52,721 nt of DNA, from assembly GCA_900541975.1 (NCBI GenBank), contig UQLR01000016.1, positions 1-52,721 on the forward strand. The letters run 5' to 3'. The DNA comes from an uncultured Oscillospiraceae bacterium. GTDB lineage: Bacteria > Bacillota > Clostridia > Oscillospirales > Acutalibacteraceae. The notes below the pieces were generated by a model that made no database searches, was not told the DNA's origin, and saw only the letters and a list, made by a program, of their open reading frames with translations. Below are positions 40,182-49,635 of this stretch, piece after piece. Within the stretch, counting starts at the first letter, position 1. Every line of letters starts with the position of its first letter. The position numbers and the translations under genes were made by a program.

Positions 40182-40215
40182 AAGACGCGAATGTAATATT
40201 TTACATCCGCGTCTT
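40182..40215. terminator. Bidirectional terminator between MATE and dehydrogenase genes
   Basis: AAGACGCGAATGTAA (40182-40196) pairs with TTACATCCGCGTCTT (40201-40215) with one mismatch. T-rich sequence on the right and A-rich on the left allow function for both convergent genes. Confidence 0.82.
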
Positions 40216-40228
40216 TTGTTCTATAATC

Positions 40229-41254
40229 TTATTTTTCCGGTGCAATCATATATTTTCCGTTTGCACGCAACCGGGAACTGCCTAAAATATCGGCCAATTC
40301 CTCCAGCCCACATACGCCGTAAATCATGCTGCTTACATCCAACCGTCCAGAATCAATCAAATCCAACGCACGTCTTTGTGTATACGGGTTGATATAAGAC
40401 GCCTTCAGCTCCAGCTCTTTCTCAAAAATCTCAAAAGGCCTTATTGAAACCGTATCGTCCGGTTTTGTCAATCCAAACATCATCACAACGGCCTTATTTC
40501 CTGCAATGCTGACCGCCTGCTCAATCGTCGACGGAAGCCCTACGCATTCTATAACCGTATTAATACACGTCATGCCGGCTTTCAGCAAACACTGCTTTAC
40601 ATCTTCGCAAAGCGGGTCAATGCATAGATCCGCACCCAGCTTTTCTGCAACCGCACGCTTGCTTTTCACCGGTTCCAGCAAGGCGACCTTGGCAGCCCCC
40701 GCCAGCTTCGCAAGCTGCAGCATTAAAAGGCCAATCATCCCGCCGCCAATCACAACTACCTGATGCCCAGGCCGGATCTTACACAAATCAATCCCATGCA
40801 AACAACATGCCGCCGGTTCCGCCATGGCGCCCTGTTCAAACGAAGTATGCTCCCCCAGCTTATAAATCTGGCGCTGGTCAACTGCACAATATTCTGCAAA
40901 CCCGCCGTTGACAAGCGTTCCATAGCCAATTCGGGTTTCGCAATAATGGGCAAGACCACTCCGGCAGGGGTCACATGCGCCACACGCGCAGTTTGGATCC
41001 ATACATACTCTGTCCCCGGGCTTATAACGTGTTACTTGCGCACCTGTTTTAACAATTACACCGGAAAATTCATGCCCAAGAATGATCGGCGGCGTTACCT
41101 CTGCCGACCCTTTATCGCCCTCATAGATATGCACATCTGTACCACATACGCCGCATACCTTTACTTGGATCAAGACCTCCTCCGGGCCAATTAGGGGCGT
41201 TTCCCATTCTTCAACCCTGATATCATGCTTCCCGTAAAATACCGCACACCGCAT
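40229..41254 (-). CDS. Zinc-dependent medium-chain dehydrogenase (sorbitol/threonine type)
   Basis: This 341-residue oxidoreductase belongs to the zinc-binding medium-chain alcohol dehydrogenases. The catalytic zinc ligand Cys is in VCGVCGTDVHIYEG (near 36-38), followed by GHEFSG (near 62). The structural zinc loop is CACGACDPCRSGLAHYC (four Cys, near 88-105), and the NAD(P)-binding loop is VVIGGGMIGLLMLQLA (near 165). The substrate is probably a polyol, sugar alcohol or threonine-like compound; sequence alone does not decide. It stands alone, with the GH13 glucosidase gene 190 bases upstream in the same direction. Confidence 0.93.
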   Translation of the reverse strand: MRCAVFYGKHDIRVEEWETPLIGPEEVLIQVKVCGVCGTDVHIYEGDKGSAEVTPPIILGHEFSGVIVKTGAQVTRYKPGDRVCMDPNCACGACDPCRSGLAHYCETRIGYGTLVNGGFAEYCAVDQRQIYKLGEHTSFEQGAMAEPAACCLHGIDLCKIRPGHQVVVIGGGMIGLLMLQLAKLAGAAKVALLEPVKSKRAVAEKLGADLCIDPLCEDVKQCLLKAGMTCINTVIECVGLPSTIEQAVSIAGNKAVVMMFGLTKPDDTVSIRPFEIFEKELELKASYINPYTQRRALDLIDSGRLDVSSMIYGVCGLEELADILGSSRLRANGKYMIAPEK

Positions 41255-41443
41255 TTTTATACCTCCGCTCTTTTGTTACAGTAAACATTCGTATAAATTG
41301 AGCATATAACACAATACTGTAAACATCAATCGGCGAAAAGTATAAACTTCATACAAATTTTTATAGCATATTGCCTATAGCGCCCGCGCACTTAACGCAT
41401 TTTATGTAAAACTCTGCTTAAGCAGACACTTTTCCTTTCCGTT

Positions 41444-42994
41444 TCACCCTTTAAGCTTATACACACAAAAAGACTGTGGTTCCATTATAATAGACTGTTG
41501 TGCAAAACGGCAGCTGCCCACAGAAAAAATCTCCTGCCCGGCAAAAGCAAACGGCGCACGTTCCTCTTTTGCGGAGGGATTGACTGCAAATATAAAACTG
41601 CCCCTTTTGTAAAGAAAGGGGTATTTATTTTTTTCCGCATATAGCGTTTCATACGGCCCGTCGGCCTGCAGCTCTTCATTTTCATTCCGGAGCTTCAAAA
41701 TCCGCCTTACCGTATGCAGCATGGACTGTTCGTCACGCAGCTGATCCTCCACTGTCGGCGCATCTTTGCTGCTGTCCACCGGCAGGTAGATTTTTTCTTC
41801 GTCAGCCTGTGAAAATCCTAAATTTTTTCCCCGGCTCCACTGCATGGGTGTCCGCGACCCGGTACGCGAAAAGCCGCCTTCCTTGCTTTTCAGGCCTTCT
41901 ATATAGCGCATACCGATTTCATCCCCATAATATAAAAACGGTACGCCCGGCAATGTAAAAATCGTGCAGCATGCAAGCAGCGCCGCCTTTTCATCCAGGT
42001 TCCTGCGCAGGCGCGGCGTGTCATGGTTGCCTGTAATAAAGCTGATATATCCCTGGTCTTTCGTTTCCAAAAGGTTTTTTTCATATTCGCGTGTAAACCT
42101 TGTAATATCACCGGCGGCGTCTTTGCAAAAAAAGCTGTCGTTGTTTCCCTGCGCGTCTGTGCTGCGAAACAGCGAATGATATCCGTTTCCTTTATGATCC
42201 AGATAAAAATCCGCATGAAACCCCGCATTGTTAATCGCGCGTTGGGGATGGCTCCATTCAGATACAAGCGCTGCCTGCGGATATTCCCTGTCAAGCATTT
42301 GCCGTATACCGCGCCAGATCTTGGCGGTCTGCTTTTTATCGTCTTCGTTTTTCACAAGCGAATCCGCCATATCCACCCGGAAGCCGTCGCAGCCCCTTTC
42401 AAGCCAAAAGCGCATGACATCTTTAATCGCCTCCACAGTTTTTCGGCATTCCGGATGGTCGCACGAAAGTTGCCATTGCGGATGTGTAATCTGTGCAAAC
42501 CCGTAATTGAGCGCGGGCTGCGAGCTAAAATAATTCACAAGATAATTGCCGTCCCTGTCCGTAACGCCGCACATCAGCCTATAAGCAGACGGCGCCTCCC
42601 ACACGCTGTCTGTCCAGATATATCGGTTGCTATATTCGTTATTTTCAGGCGCTCTGCTTTTCAAAAACCATTCGTTTTGGTCAGACGTATGCCCGGGAAC
42701 CAGATCCAGCAAAATATGCATACCTTTTTGATGCACCCTGTCCATCAGCCGAACCAAGTCTTCATTGGTACCATAACGCGGCGCTACCTTTTTGTAGTCG
42801 CGCACATCATATCCGCCGTCCATAAAAGGCGAATCAAAGCACGGGTTAAGCCAAATGGCGTTACAGCCTAAATCGCGGATATAATCCAGCTTCTGCGCAA
42901 TCCCGTTAATATCGCCAATCCCATCCCCGTTGGAATCGTAAAACGATTGCGGATAAACCTCATAAAAAACAGCCTTTTTCAACCAGTCGGGCAT
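41444..42994 (-). CDS. Intracellular GH13 alpha-glucosidase
   Basis: No signal peptide is present, so this 516-residue GH13 enzyme is cytoplasmic. The opening MPDWLKKAVFYEVYPQSFYD is typical of oligo-1,6-glucosidase or alpha-glucosidase families. Catalytic regions are intact: LDLVPGHTSDQ (region I), GFRVDMADSL (nucleophile Asp), LVSEWSHP (acid/base Glu), and TGNHDTPR (region IV Asp). The QPALNYG segment is shared with trehalose- and malto-oligosaccharide-hydrolysing relatives. It would process imported oligosaccharides released by the secreted amylases. ATG 42994 has GGAGGG five to ten bases upstream. Exact linkage preference is uncertain. Confidence 0.92.
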   Translation of the reverse strand: MPDWLKKAVFYEVYPQSFYDSNGDGIGDINGIAQKLDYIRDLGCNAIWLNPCFDSPFMDGGYDVRDYKKVAPRYGTNEDLVRLMDRVHQKGMHILLDLVPGHTSDQNEWFLKSRAPENNEYSNRYIWTDSVWEAPSAYRLMCGVTDRDGNYLVNYFSSQPALNYGFAQITHPQWQLSCDHPECRKTVEAIKDVMRFWLERGCDGFRVDMADSLVKNEDDKKQTAKIWRGIRQMLDREYPQAALVSEWSHPQRAINNAGFHADFYLDHKGNGYHSLFRSTDAQGNNDSFFCKDAAGDITRFTREYEKNLLETKDQGYISFITGNHDTPRLRRNLDEKAALLACCTIFTLPGVPFLYYGDEIGMRYIEGLKSKEGGFSRTGSRTPMQWSRGKNLGFSQADEEKIYLPVDSSKDAPTVEDQLRDEQSMLHTVRRILKLRNENEELQADGPYETLYAEKNKYPFLYKRGSFIFAVNPSAKEERAPFAFAGQEIFSVGSCRFAQQSIIMEPQSFCVYKLKG

Positions 42995-43076
42995 AAAACT
43001 CCCTCCAAACAATCAAATTTTCCCCATTATAGCATATCCTGCCCGGTTTGCAATATATTTTTTCAAATCATTCTAT

Positions 43077-44177
43077 TCATTGTGTTTGCTGCTTATAATA
43101 CGATAGCAGCAAATCTGTCACCTTTCCATAGCTTTTCACGCCGTATTGCTGACCGTTTGCCTTAAGGTATGTATCGTTCATCGTGCTGGCTGCCTGCGCC
43201 ACAGGTCCTTCAAACTGCGCCCAGTATTCGCTGTTTGCCTTTATGTCCCGCTGCACACCTTCCCCCAATGTTCTGAACACATCGGTATAGTCGGCGCGGC
43301 TTACCTCGCTGAGCGCATTCCCGGCATAAACAAACGCCAGCATTGTACCGGAATACATCAGCTCCTGATCACCGCTGGACATACAAACAAGGTATGCAAT
43401 AAAATTTGCTTCTTCCTCACGCATATAGCCCCGCATATGCGAAAGCTCATGGCACATGGTAGATGGAATCGAGTAATCCGGTACGTCGTTGTTAACATTG
43501 GCTTCCACCGTAAACGGGAAGAAAAAACCTGTTATCTTTGTATATGACAGATAATGCGACAACCAAAGCTGCTTGGTCGGCCCATAGCCCGCCGTCAAAG
43601 TGGGGTAGAGCGCCTGCATTTTATCATATGCCTCCTTTGCCCGCTGCGCCGTGGCGTCGTCGCTCTGCGAAAGGCGCATTACACCATTTTCATCTTCCTG
43701 CAGCCGTGTACGCAGCTGTGTCGCATCTTCTGCAAGCGTATAACACAGCGCTTTGAGCTCCTGTACGCTGGATTTTGTCACCGCAAGCCCTATCGCCTGC
43801 TCAAAAGGCATGCGGTAATAATTTACCCCGGCGTTCGCTACAAACACAAAAAGCAATACGCCACCCAGCAGCACCGGATTTATCACTGCCCGCCACAAAA
43901 CACGCAGTCGTTTTCCCTTTGCGCGAACCAGCTTCACAACAGATTTCACAATATAAATTACCGCCCACAACGCAAAGAGTAAAAGAAAAACCTCTGCAAG
44001 TGAAAAGGGCAAAAGTGAAGAAGCCCAATCAAACCCCAAAGAAACCGTTTTGTAAATATGAGTTGCATACCATTCTGCAAAGCCCTGATCCCTGGATGCA
44101 AAAAAAACCAGAAGAAAGGCCCCGGGCAAAAAAAGCAAAAGAAAATATTTGAAAGCGCCGTGCTTTTTCTCCTTCAT
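43077..44177 (-). CDS. DUF3810 membrane protein with HELSH zinc motif
   Basis: This 366-residue protein has three N-terminal membrane helices (about 12-28, 55-85 and 100-118) and a large external domain. It carries CHELSHMRGYMREEEANF, in which H-E-x-x-H followed by a downstream Glu resembles a gluzincin-type zinc site (about 245-262). This fits the DUF3810 family, possibly membrane metallopeptidases, but no activity is known to me. It has an AAGGAAAGGAT site. The gap to the amidohydrolase gene upstream is 33 bases, so the two may form an operon. Confidence 0.85.
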   Translation of the reverse strand: MKEKKHGAFKYFLLLFLPGAFLLVFFASRDQGFAEWYATHIYKTVSLGFDWASSLLPFSLAEVFLLLFALWAVIYIVKSVVKLVRAKGKRLRVLWRAVINPVLLGGVLLFVFVANAGVNYYRMPFEQAIGLAVTKSSVQELKALCYTLAEDATQLRTRLQEDENGVMRLSQSDDATAQRAKEAYDKMQALYPTLTAGYGPTKQLWLSHYLSYTKITGFFFPFTVEANVNNDVPDYSIPSTMCHELSHMRGYMREEEANFIAYLVCMSSGDQELMYSGTMLAFVYAGNALSEVSRADYTDVFRTLGEGVQRDIKANSEYWAQFEGPVAQAASTMNDTYLKANGQQYGVKSYGKVTDLLLSYYKQQTQ

Positions 44178-44210
44178 TCTATCGGATCCTTTCCTTATTT
44201 ATTGAAACAT

Positions 44211-45005
44211 TCACGCAAGCAGCCTTTGCGCGTTCTCGTACAACACCGCCTGTCTCAGCCTGTCAGGCAATGCAAGCGACAAAAACTGCCGAACAGCCGA
44301 CTGTTGGTCGTCCCACGGGGAGTCTGTCCCAAATAACACATGGGTTGGATCCATCGCAAGATAAATCCGTTCCAGCTGTGTTTGATTCATCTTCCCAATC
44401 GAATAGCTGGTGTCTATATAAATTTCTTCACGGCCAAGCAGGTATTTTTCCACATCATCCAAATATCTGAACCCGCCGGAATGCGCACATATAATCCTTG
44501 CCCCCCTCAGCTGCGGCAAAATGCGGTGCAGCCTTTGCGGTGTGCTGCGATGCAAATCCGGATAAGACACATCCATCCCGGCGTGGATCGTAATCAACAG
44601 GTCCATATCTGCTGCACAGCGCATAACCGCAACCATCCTGGGATCGTCCAGAAAAACCTCCTGAAAATCAGGATGCAGCTTAATTCCCTTAAGTCCCGCC
44701 CGCTTAATCCGGAACAGTTCTTCTTCAAACGCTTCATCCAGTGGATGCACGCTCCCAAAAGAGGCAAATCCGCTTTCCCTGTTATTCTCCATTGCCACCG
44801 TATTGATCGTATGCGCCTGGCCGGGCTTTACCGCAATTGGCAAAAGCACGCTCAGTGCAATTCCCGCTCTTTGCATAGAAGCCCTTAGATCTTTCTTTGT
44901 ACCGTCTAAAAAGGCCTTTGTGTTGCTTGACTTTTCCAAAGCGCCAACCGCGCGCGGCGCAAGCTTGTCCGGGAAAGTATGGGTGTGAAAATCAATGATC
45001 TTCAT
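44211..45005 (-). CDS. Amidohydrolase-superfamily metal-dependent hydrolase
   Basis: This 264-residue TIM-barrel enzyme starts MKIIDFHTHTFPDKLAPRA, with the HxH metal-binding motif at residues 7-9. Later ligands are His in GIKLHPDFQ (near 105), THAGMD-like ITIHAGMDVS (near 137), CAHSGG (near 172), and Asp in FGTDSPWDDQ (near 227). This fits the amidohydrolase_2 (TatD/ACMSD-like) group. The substrate cannot be named. Its start is divergent from the MecA-like gene, with a 186-base shared upstream region. Confidence 0.9.
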   Translation of the reverse strand: MKIIDFHTHTFPDKLAPRAVGALEKSSNTKAFLDGTKKDLRASMQRAGIALSVLLPIAVKPGQAHTINTVAMENNRESGFASFGSVHPLDEAFEEELFRIKRAGLKGIKLHPDFQEVFLDDPRMVAVMRCAADMDLLITIHAGMDVSYPDLHRSTPQRLHRILPQLRGARIICAHSGGFRYLDDVEKYLLGREEIYIDTSYSIGKMNQTQLERIYLAMDPTHVLFGTDSPWDDQQSAVRQFLSLALPDRLRQAVLYENAQRLLA

Positions 45006-45191
45006 TTGGCTTTATCCTCTCCTTCCTACGTAATCATACCATATAAAACATGCCCTGCGGCATGTAAATTTCAGCCATCCAAAAATACTCTCTTGCACAC
45101 TGCCCGTCCGCTTAATATTATAATAATATATCCTGATTTTCAAACTGCACCACAGCCTTTTTTGGCTTTGTGCATAAACGGAGGCAGAACT

Positions 45192-45767
45192 ATGACCATA
45201 GAACAAATCGACGAAACTCGTCTGATTATCGCGCTGTGCAGTGAAGACATGCAGGTGTTTTCGCTCGATTTCGAGACAATGGGGTTTAACGATCCACATT
45301 CCAGAAAAGTTCTTAAACGCCTGCTAAAGCTGGCCGGCTCAAGAACAGGACTTTGCGTAAGCGACAAAACACTTGTTGTAGAAGCCCTGCCACATGCAGA
45401 AGGATGCATTTTTCTGATCACCCTCGTTCCAAAGGGCGAATCGAAACGGAAAACGTATAAAATAAAGAAGCCCTGCGGGTGCTGTATGTACGCATTCGAC
45501 GTGCTGGAGCATTTTTTATGCTGTGCACAGCAGCTTTACGGAGCCGGTTTTCTTTTAGAGGGCAGCAGCCTTTACCTGCATCAGGGGAGGTATTATCTGA
45601 TTCTGCCCACGGGAAGCGTCCCATTTAAAGCACAGGGGATCTTAAACGAGTTTTCCCTGGAAAAAACATCTAAAACGCTGGAAATTGCCAAAATAAAAGA
45701 ATTTGGAAAAATCATCGCCAAAAAACATGCCATTTTACACATTGGGTCGGCCATGTGCAATGGCTGA
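45192..45767 (+). CDS. MecA-like adaptor protein
   Basis: This 191-residue protein resembles the MecA/YpbH (negative regulator of genetic competence) adaptors, which bring substrates to ClpC for degradation by ClpCP. The N-terminal part MTIEQIDETRLIIALCSEDMQ with GFNDPHSRKVLKRLLKLAG fits the substrate-binding module. The C-terminal alpha/beta half (FDVLEHFLCCAQQLYG; SSLYLHQGRYYLILP) fits the ClpC-binding module. ATG 45192 has a CGGAGG site. The last 33 bases overlap the 3' end of the convergent rpe gene. Confidence 0.75.
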   Translation: MTIEQIDETRLIIALCSEDMQVFSLDFETMGFNDPHSRKVLKRLLKLAGSRTGLCVSDKTLVVEALPHAEGCIFLITLVPKGESKRKTYKIKKPCGCCMYAFDVLEHFLCCAQQLYGAGFLLEGSSLYLHQGRYYLILPTGSVPFKAQGILNEFSLEKTSKTLEIAKIKEFGKIIAKKHAILHIGSAMCNG

Positions 45768-46433
45768 CGCCATGCAGCCGCCCTGGCTAGCCAGCCTTTT
45801 AAGCCTGTCGATTGCGGCTTTGGCGTTGCTTGCTTTAAAAATCCCAGTGCCTGAAACACAAATATCCACGCCGCTTTTAGCAGCGACCCCAATTGTTTCT
45901 TCATTAATGCCGCCGTCGGCCTCTAAAAAAACGTGCAGGCTCTTTTTTTGGCATTGCGCTTTAATCTGCGCTACCTTTGGCATCATATGCTCCATGAACC
46001 GCTGCCCGCCAAAACCGGGCTCCACCGTCATAACGAGCACCATATAAAGCTCTTCCAAATAAGGAAATACTGTTTCCGCCGGTGTTCCGGGCTTGATTAC
46101 AAGCCCGGGCTTTACACCGGCGGCTTTTATTTTTGCAATGGTTTTTTCTATATCCGACCGCGCTTCCACATGAAACGTAATTATATCCGCTCCCGCGTTC
46201 GCAAAATCATCAATATAGGCCAGCGGGTCTTCAATCATAAGATGTACGTCGAACGGAAGTTTTGTAAAGCTGCGTACCGACCGGATAACCGGCGCCCCAA
46301 ATGTAATGTTTGGTACAAAGCGCCCGTCCATCACATCCAGATGGATCAAATCGGCGCCCGCCTGTTCCATTTTTTTTACTTCTTTGCCAATCTGTGAAAA
46401 GTCACAGGATAAAAGCGATGGTGCAATCTGCAT
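45735..46433 (-). CDS. rpe: Ribulose-phosphate 3-epimerase
   Basis: Rpe interconverts ribulose 5-phosphate and xylulose 5-phosphate in the pentose phosphate pathway. The 232-residue TIM barrel shows MQIAPSLLSCDFSQIG, the metal-binding HLDVMDGRFVPNITFG (about 34-49), DVHLMIEDP (His near 68), TVEPGFGGQRF (near 140), and EADGGI (Asp near 178). The C-terminus is about ten residues longer than usual, where it overlaps the convergent MecA-like gene by 33 bases. The gap to the upstream P-type-like gene is 37 bases, so they are probably co-transcribed with rlmB. Confidence 0.95.
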   Translation of the reverse strand: MQIAPSLLSCDFSQIGKEVKKMEQAGADLIHLDVMDGRFVPNITFGAPVIRSVRSFTKLPFDVHLMIEDPLAYIDDFANAGADIITFHVEARSDIEKTIAKIKAAGVKPGLVIKPGTPAETVFPYLEELYMVLVMTVEPGFGGQRFMEHMMPKVAQIKAQCQKKSLHVFLEADGGINEETIGVAAKSGVDICVSGTGIFKASNAKAAIDRLKRLASQGGCMASAIAHGRPNV

Positions 46434-46470
46434 TTTTTATCCTCCCAGCATCTGCCTGCGGTCATACCCG

Positions 46471-49400
46471 TCAGGGCTTTTGCAACATAGGGGCAATAAT
46501 TGACGCCGCCGTCCAAAACAGCATATAAATGAGCAGTTCAAGCGCCCCCAGCCCTTTTAATCCGGCGGTTATTACAATCGTAGAAACCAGCAGCATTCCA
46601 AGAACAACCGCTATAAACTGTACAACAATGGCAATGGAAATATTGTTTTTAATCTTGATACAACCTGCTACGGCCCTGGCCAGTGAATAAAACTTTCCTC
46701 TGGTAGAAATATACGCGCGGGAGCTGTCCTCTTTTTGCGATATTTGTTCCTTGCAGATATTCCCCAGGCTGGTCGGCAAAATTTTTACCGAACGGAAATA
46801 AATTCGAAAATCTCTGGCTATACTCTCCTGTGTAACATTTGGGTCGGCTGTACGTACCAACAAAGTTATCCCATTGTTTTCCAGTCGTTTAAGTTCCGTT
46901 ACAATCCGTTTGTCCGCTTTATAACTTGTAACCAGCATCGCCACCAACTGCCCTGCATTTGCAAGATAGGTAATATGGTTGCTTTCATCCTCTTTATTGC
47001 GCTCTTCAAAATCCACACTGGGCAGGTCAATTGCATATTTTGCCATCAGTTCTCTTGTTCCCAGCAGCAGCCTTTCGCCTGTTACCCAACAAACAAGTCC
47101 CTTGCCGTCTTCATATTTTACGCTTTCCACCAATGGCAACTGCTCGCCTTTATCGCTGATCACATCTTCAAACATATACGTCATGGGTGTATTGGCAACT
47201 TTCAGGACAGCCGCGGCGTTCATCAGCGCTTTATCTATATTATAGGCGTTAAAGGTCTTTACGCTTAAAAGGTCCACCCGTCCTCTTGGGTACAGCTCTC
47301 TGGAATCAACCATAACCGCACGTGTGTCGCAAAAATGCTTAACCGCCGGGTAACCGATGACCATTGCATTATTTTTAACGGCCGTTTTGCACAGGTTTCG
47401 CATAGGAATATTCACAGAAAGCAGGCAGCAAACGGGAACAGCCATACAGCTGACAACGGTCAAAACAGAAACGGCGTCCGGCACGCTTTGGTGAACAATT
47501 CCGTAAATGATTGCAACCAGCACCGCGCATACCATACACGCCGGCGCAAATTTAGCTGCCGTCTTTTCGCTGGGATCAGGCGTATAAGAAAGCTTTAAAA
47601 AGTTCTTTAAAAATTTTGTACGGTGCTGAAACGCAATGATCGGCTTGTCTGCCTTTGTTCCGGCCAGCATTTTTTCCGCCGTTTCTTCATCTGCCAATAT
47701 TTTTACAGTATATTTTCGGTTGGGGGCTGAAATAAATTTAAAGTTATCGCGGATCCTTCTTCCGATCGACAGTTTTCCAAGGCTGTTTAAAAGCAGAGCA
47801 AACAGCACAAGAAGTGCATACAAATTCTTATCTGCGTTAAAAAACGCCGCCGAATCAAAAAACGCCAATATTCCCTGCGCAATCGCTGCCACAGCTGCAA
47901 CAGCCGCAGCCGTGTCTGAATTGCCACGGAAGCTAAGCAAAGGCTTTAGCCCGTTAAGAACTGTCGTATGGCATACGGCCGCACCCAGCACCAACAGCAG
48001 AAAATTAACAAAACAAAACATAATATCTGTATTCGGAATAAAATCTGCAAGTGCCGCCGGTATATTTTTCTGCAAAAGAATAACACCCAAAAGCAGAAAA
48101 AATGCAATGCCGGTTACAACACTGCGCACCAGCAACTTGCGGGCCTCCATATTAATTTCCGCCCGCACGGCCCTTGTATCTGCAGGCCGTTCGTAATCCT
48201 CTATGGGTTCCTCTTTTTCTTCGTAGAACTGCGGCATATTACTTTGTTCCGCTGCGTTTTTATAACTGCCAAACAGCCTGTCCTTTAAAGATTTATGCGT
48301 ATTTTCCTGTGATATTTGAGGTTCTGCCTTGCTCTGCGGTTTCGGTTGCTTTTCTTCAGGCTCAGCCTTTTTTTGCATTTTTTCCTTGAAAATCTCTATC
48401 TTCAGGTATTCCTCATATTCCTTTTTAATCGCATGCTGCAGCTTGTCTCCCGGTAAAATGATTTTATTAACGTCCTTTTCATGGATGTATTCCGGCACAG
48501 GCATACCATTCACAACCAGTTTTTGAACCTGGTCGGAAGGCAGCCTCTGCGCGCTCATTTTTTTAAACCCTCCAAAAGGCGCCGCCGGAGCTTCCGCGCC
48601 CTCTTTCTGTTGTTTTTCCCTTGCGGCGGCATCTTTTCCGGACTTTTGTTTTTTCTCTTCCTCCGGTTTTGCAGCGGAATATGCGCCGGCCTTCTCCTTT
48701 TCCAATGACGCCGCCTTTTGCAGCGTATGCGGCGTTTTTTCCTTTTTTGCATAGTGGTCCTGTACCGGTATCTCTAACGGTTCGCCGGCAGGTTTCTCCT
48801 GCACGTCGGCCTGCCGTTGAGGCGGCTCCTCATCGCCGGCGTCGGGTGCAAATTCATCCGGCTTATCGTTTATAAAGCCAATCAACGCAGAAACTTTCCC
48901 AGAAATTTTGGCCAAAAGGGTTTCGTCTTCACCCTTTTGCCGTAAGTCTGCTGCCTCGTCTTCTGTTGTGGCTCCCATTTGTCTTGTCTGCGTGTTTTTC
49001 TTGCGCTTTTCCTGCACACCGTTTTTCTGGTGTTTTTCCTCCCGTTCCCCTTTCCGGGCCGGCGCACCGGCCTGCTGTGCATGTTGCGGATCTTCTTCTG
49101 CTTTCTTTGCCTGCAGCTGCGGGCTTTCTTCCTTCTCTTCCGTTTTCTCTTTCTGCTTTGCCGCTGTGCTGACTTTTTCCTGTATTTTTTCCGGCTGTCC
49201 GTTTTGCGGCCGTGCCTCTCCCGGCTCGTGCTGCACTTTTTGGGCCTGCTGTGTCTCTTTCCTATTCTGCGTATCCTGCTGCAACTGCTCTTTTTTTACT
49301 TCCTCAAACTTTATTTCTCGCAAGTGTACAACAGGCGGTTTTTCTTCGCCGCTCTTTCCTTGTTCATGTTCCAACGGCCGCGGCTTTTGTCCCTTGGCTT

Positions 49401-49602
49401 TCTTTTTTGTGTCGCTGAAGATCTCTTCCATAATCGGGCGGTTATCCGTGTTTTTGTACCCGTTTTTTTCGTCATTGATGTCTACCATCTGTCCGTCTGT
49501 TTCTTTTTCCTCTTCTGTTGGAGCGTCTTCGCTTTCTGTTGCATTGATCAAATTCCGGATTTTGTCAAAAATGGAACCCTTTCCCTTGTTGCTGCCGTTC
49601 AT
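46471..49602 (-). CDS. Large membrane protein: disordered N-terminus plus degenerate P-type-ATPase-like module
   Basis: This 1043-residue protein has two halves. Residues 1-~480 are highly charged and low in complexity (Glu/Lys/Gln/Ala), probably disordered and cytoplasmic. Residues ~488-1043 have about six membrane helices laid out as in a P1B-type ATPase, with recognisable but inactive landmarks. SFRGNSDTAAAVAAVAAI mirrors the NMDTL helix. CMAVPVCCLLSVNIPMRNLCKTAV mirrors the CPC helix without its CPC. VMVDSRELYPRG (Asp766) stands where DKTGTLT belongs. GKGLVCWVTGERLLLGTRELM is nucleotide-domain-like, and RTADPNVT (near 920) replaces TGDN. The GDGxND hinge and TGE actuator loop are absent. 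It probably cannot transport; it may be a scaffold or sensor. Confidence 0.7.
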   Translation of the reverse strand: MNGSNKGKGSIFDKIRNLINATESEDAPTEEEKETDGQMVDINDEKNGYKNTDNRPIMEEIFSDTKKKAKGQKPRPLEHEQGKSGEEKPPVVHLREIKFEEVKKEQLQQDTQNRKETQQAQKVQHEPGEARPQNGQPEKIQEKVSTAAKQKEKTEEKEESPQLQAKKAEEDPQHAQQAGAPARKGEREEKHQKNGVQEKRKKNTQTRQMGATTEDEAADLRQKGEDETLLAKISGKVSALIGFINDKPDEFAPDAGDEEPPQRQADVQEKPAGEPLEIPVQDHYAKKEKTPHTLQKAASLEKEKAGAYSAAKPEEEKKQKSGKDAAAREKQQKEGAEAPAAPFGGFKKMSAQRLPSDQVQKLVVNGMPVPEYIHEKDVNKIILPGDKLQHAIKKEYEEYLKIEIFKEKMQKKAEPEEKQPKPQSKAEPQISQENTHKSLKDRLFGSYKNAAEQSNMPQFYEEKEEPIEDYERPADTRAVRAEINMEARKLLVRSVVTGIAFFLLLGVILLQKNIPAALADFIPNTDIMFCFVNFLLLVLGAAVCHTTVLNGLKPLLSFRGNSDTAAAVAAVAAIAQGILAFFDSAAFFNADKNLYALLVLFALLLNSLGKLSIGRRIRDNFKFISAPNRKYTVKILADEETAEKMLAGTKADKPIIAFQHRTKFLKNFLKLSYTPDPSEKTAAKFAPACMVCAVLVAIIYGIVHQSVPDAVSVLTVVSCMAVPVCCLLSVNIPMRNLCKTAVKNNAMVIGYPAVKHFCDTRAVMVDSRELYPRGRVDLLSVKTFNAYNIDKALMNAAAVLKVANTPMTYMFEDVISDKGEQLPLVESVKYEDGKGLVCWVTGERLLLGTRELMAKYAIDLPSVDFEERNKEDESNHITYLANAGQLVAMLVTSYKADKRIVTELKRLENNGITLLVRTADPNVTQESIARDFRIYFRSVKILPTSLGNICKEQISQKEDSSRAYISTRGKFYSLARAVAGCIKIKNNISIAIVVQFIAVVLGMLLVSTIVITAGLKGLGALELLIYMLFWTAASIIAPMLQKP

Positions 49603-49635
49603 TTATGTATCATCCCTTTCAGACGGCCGATTTTA

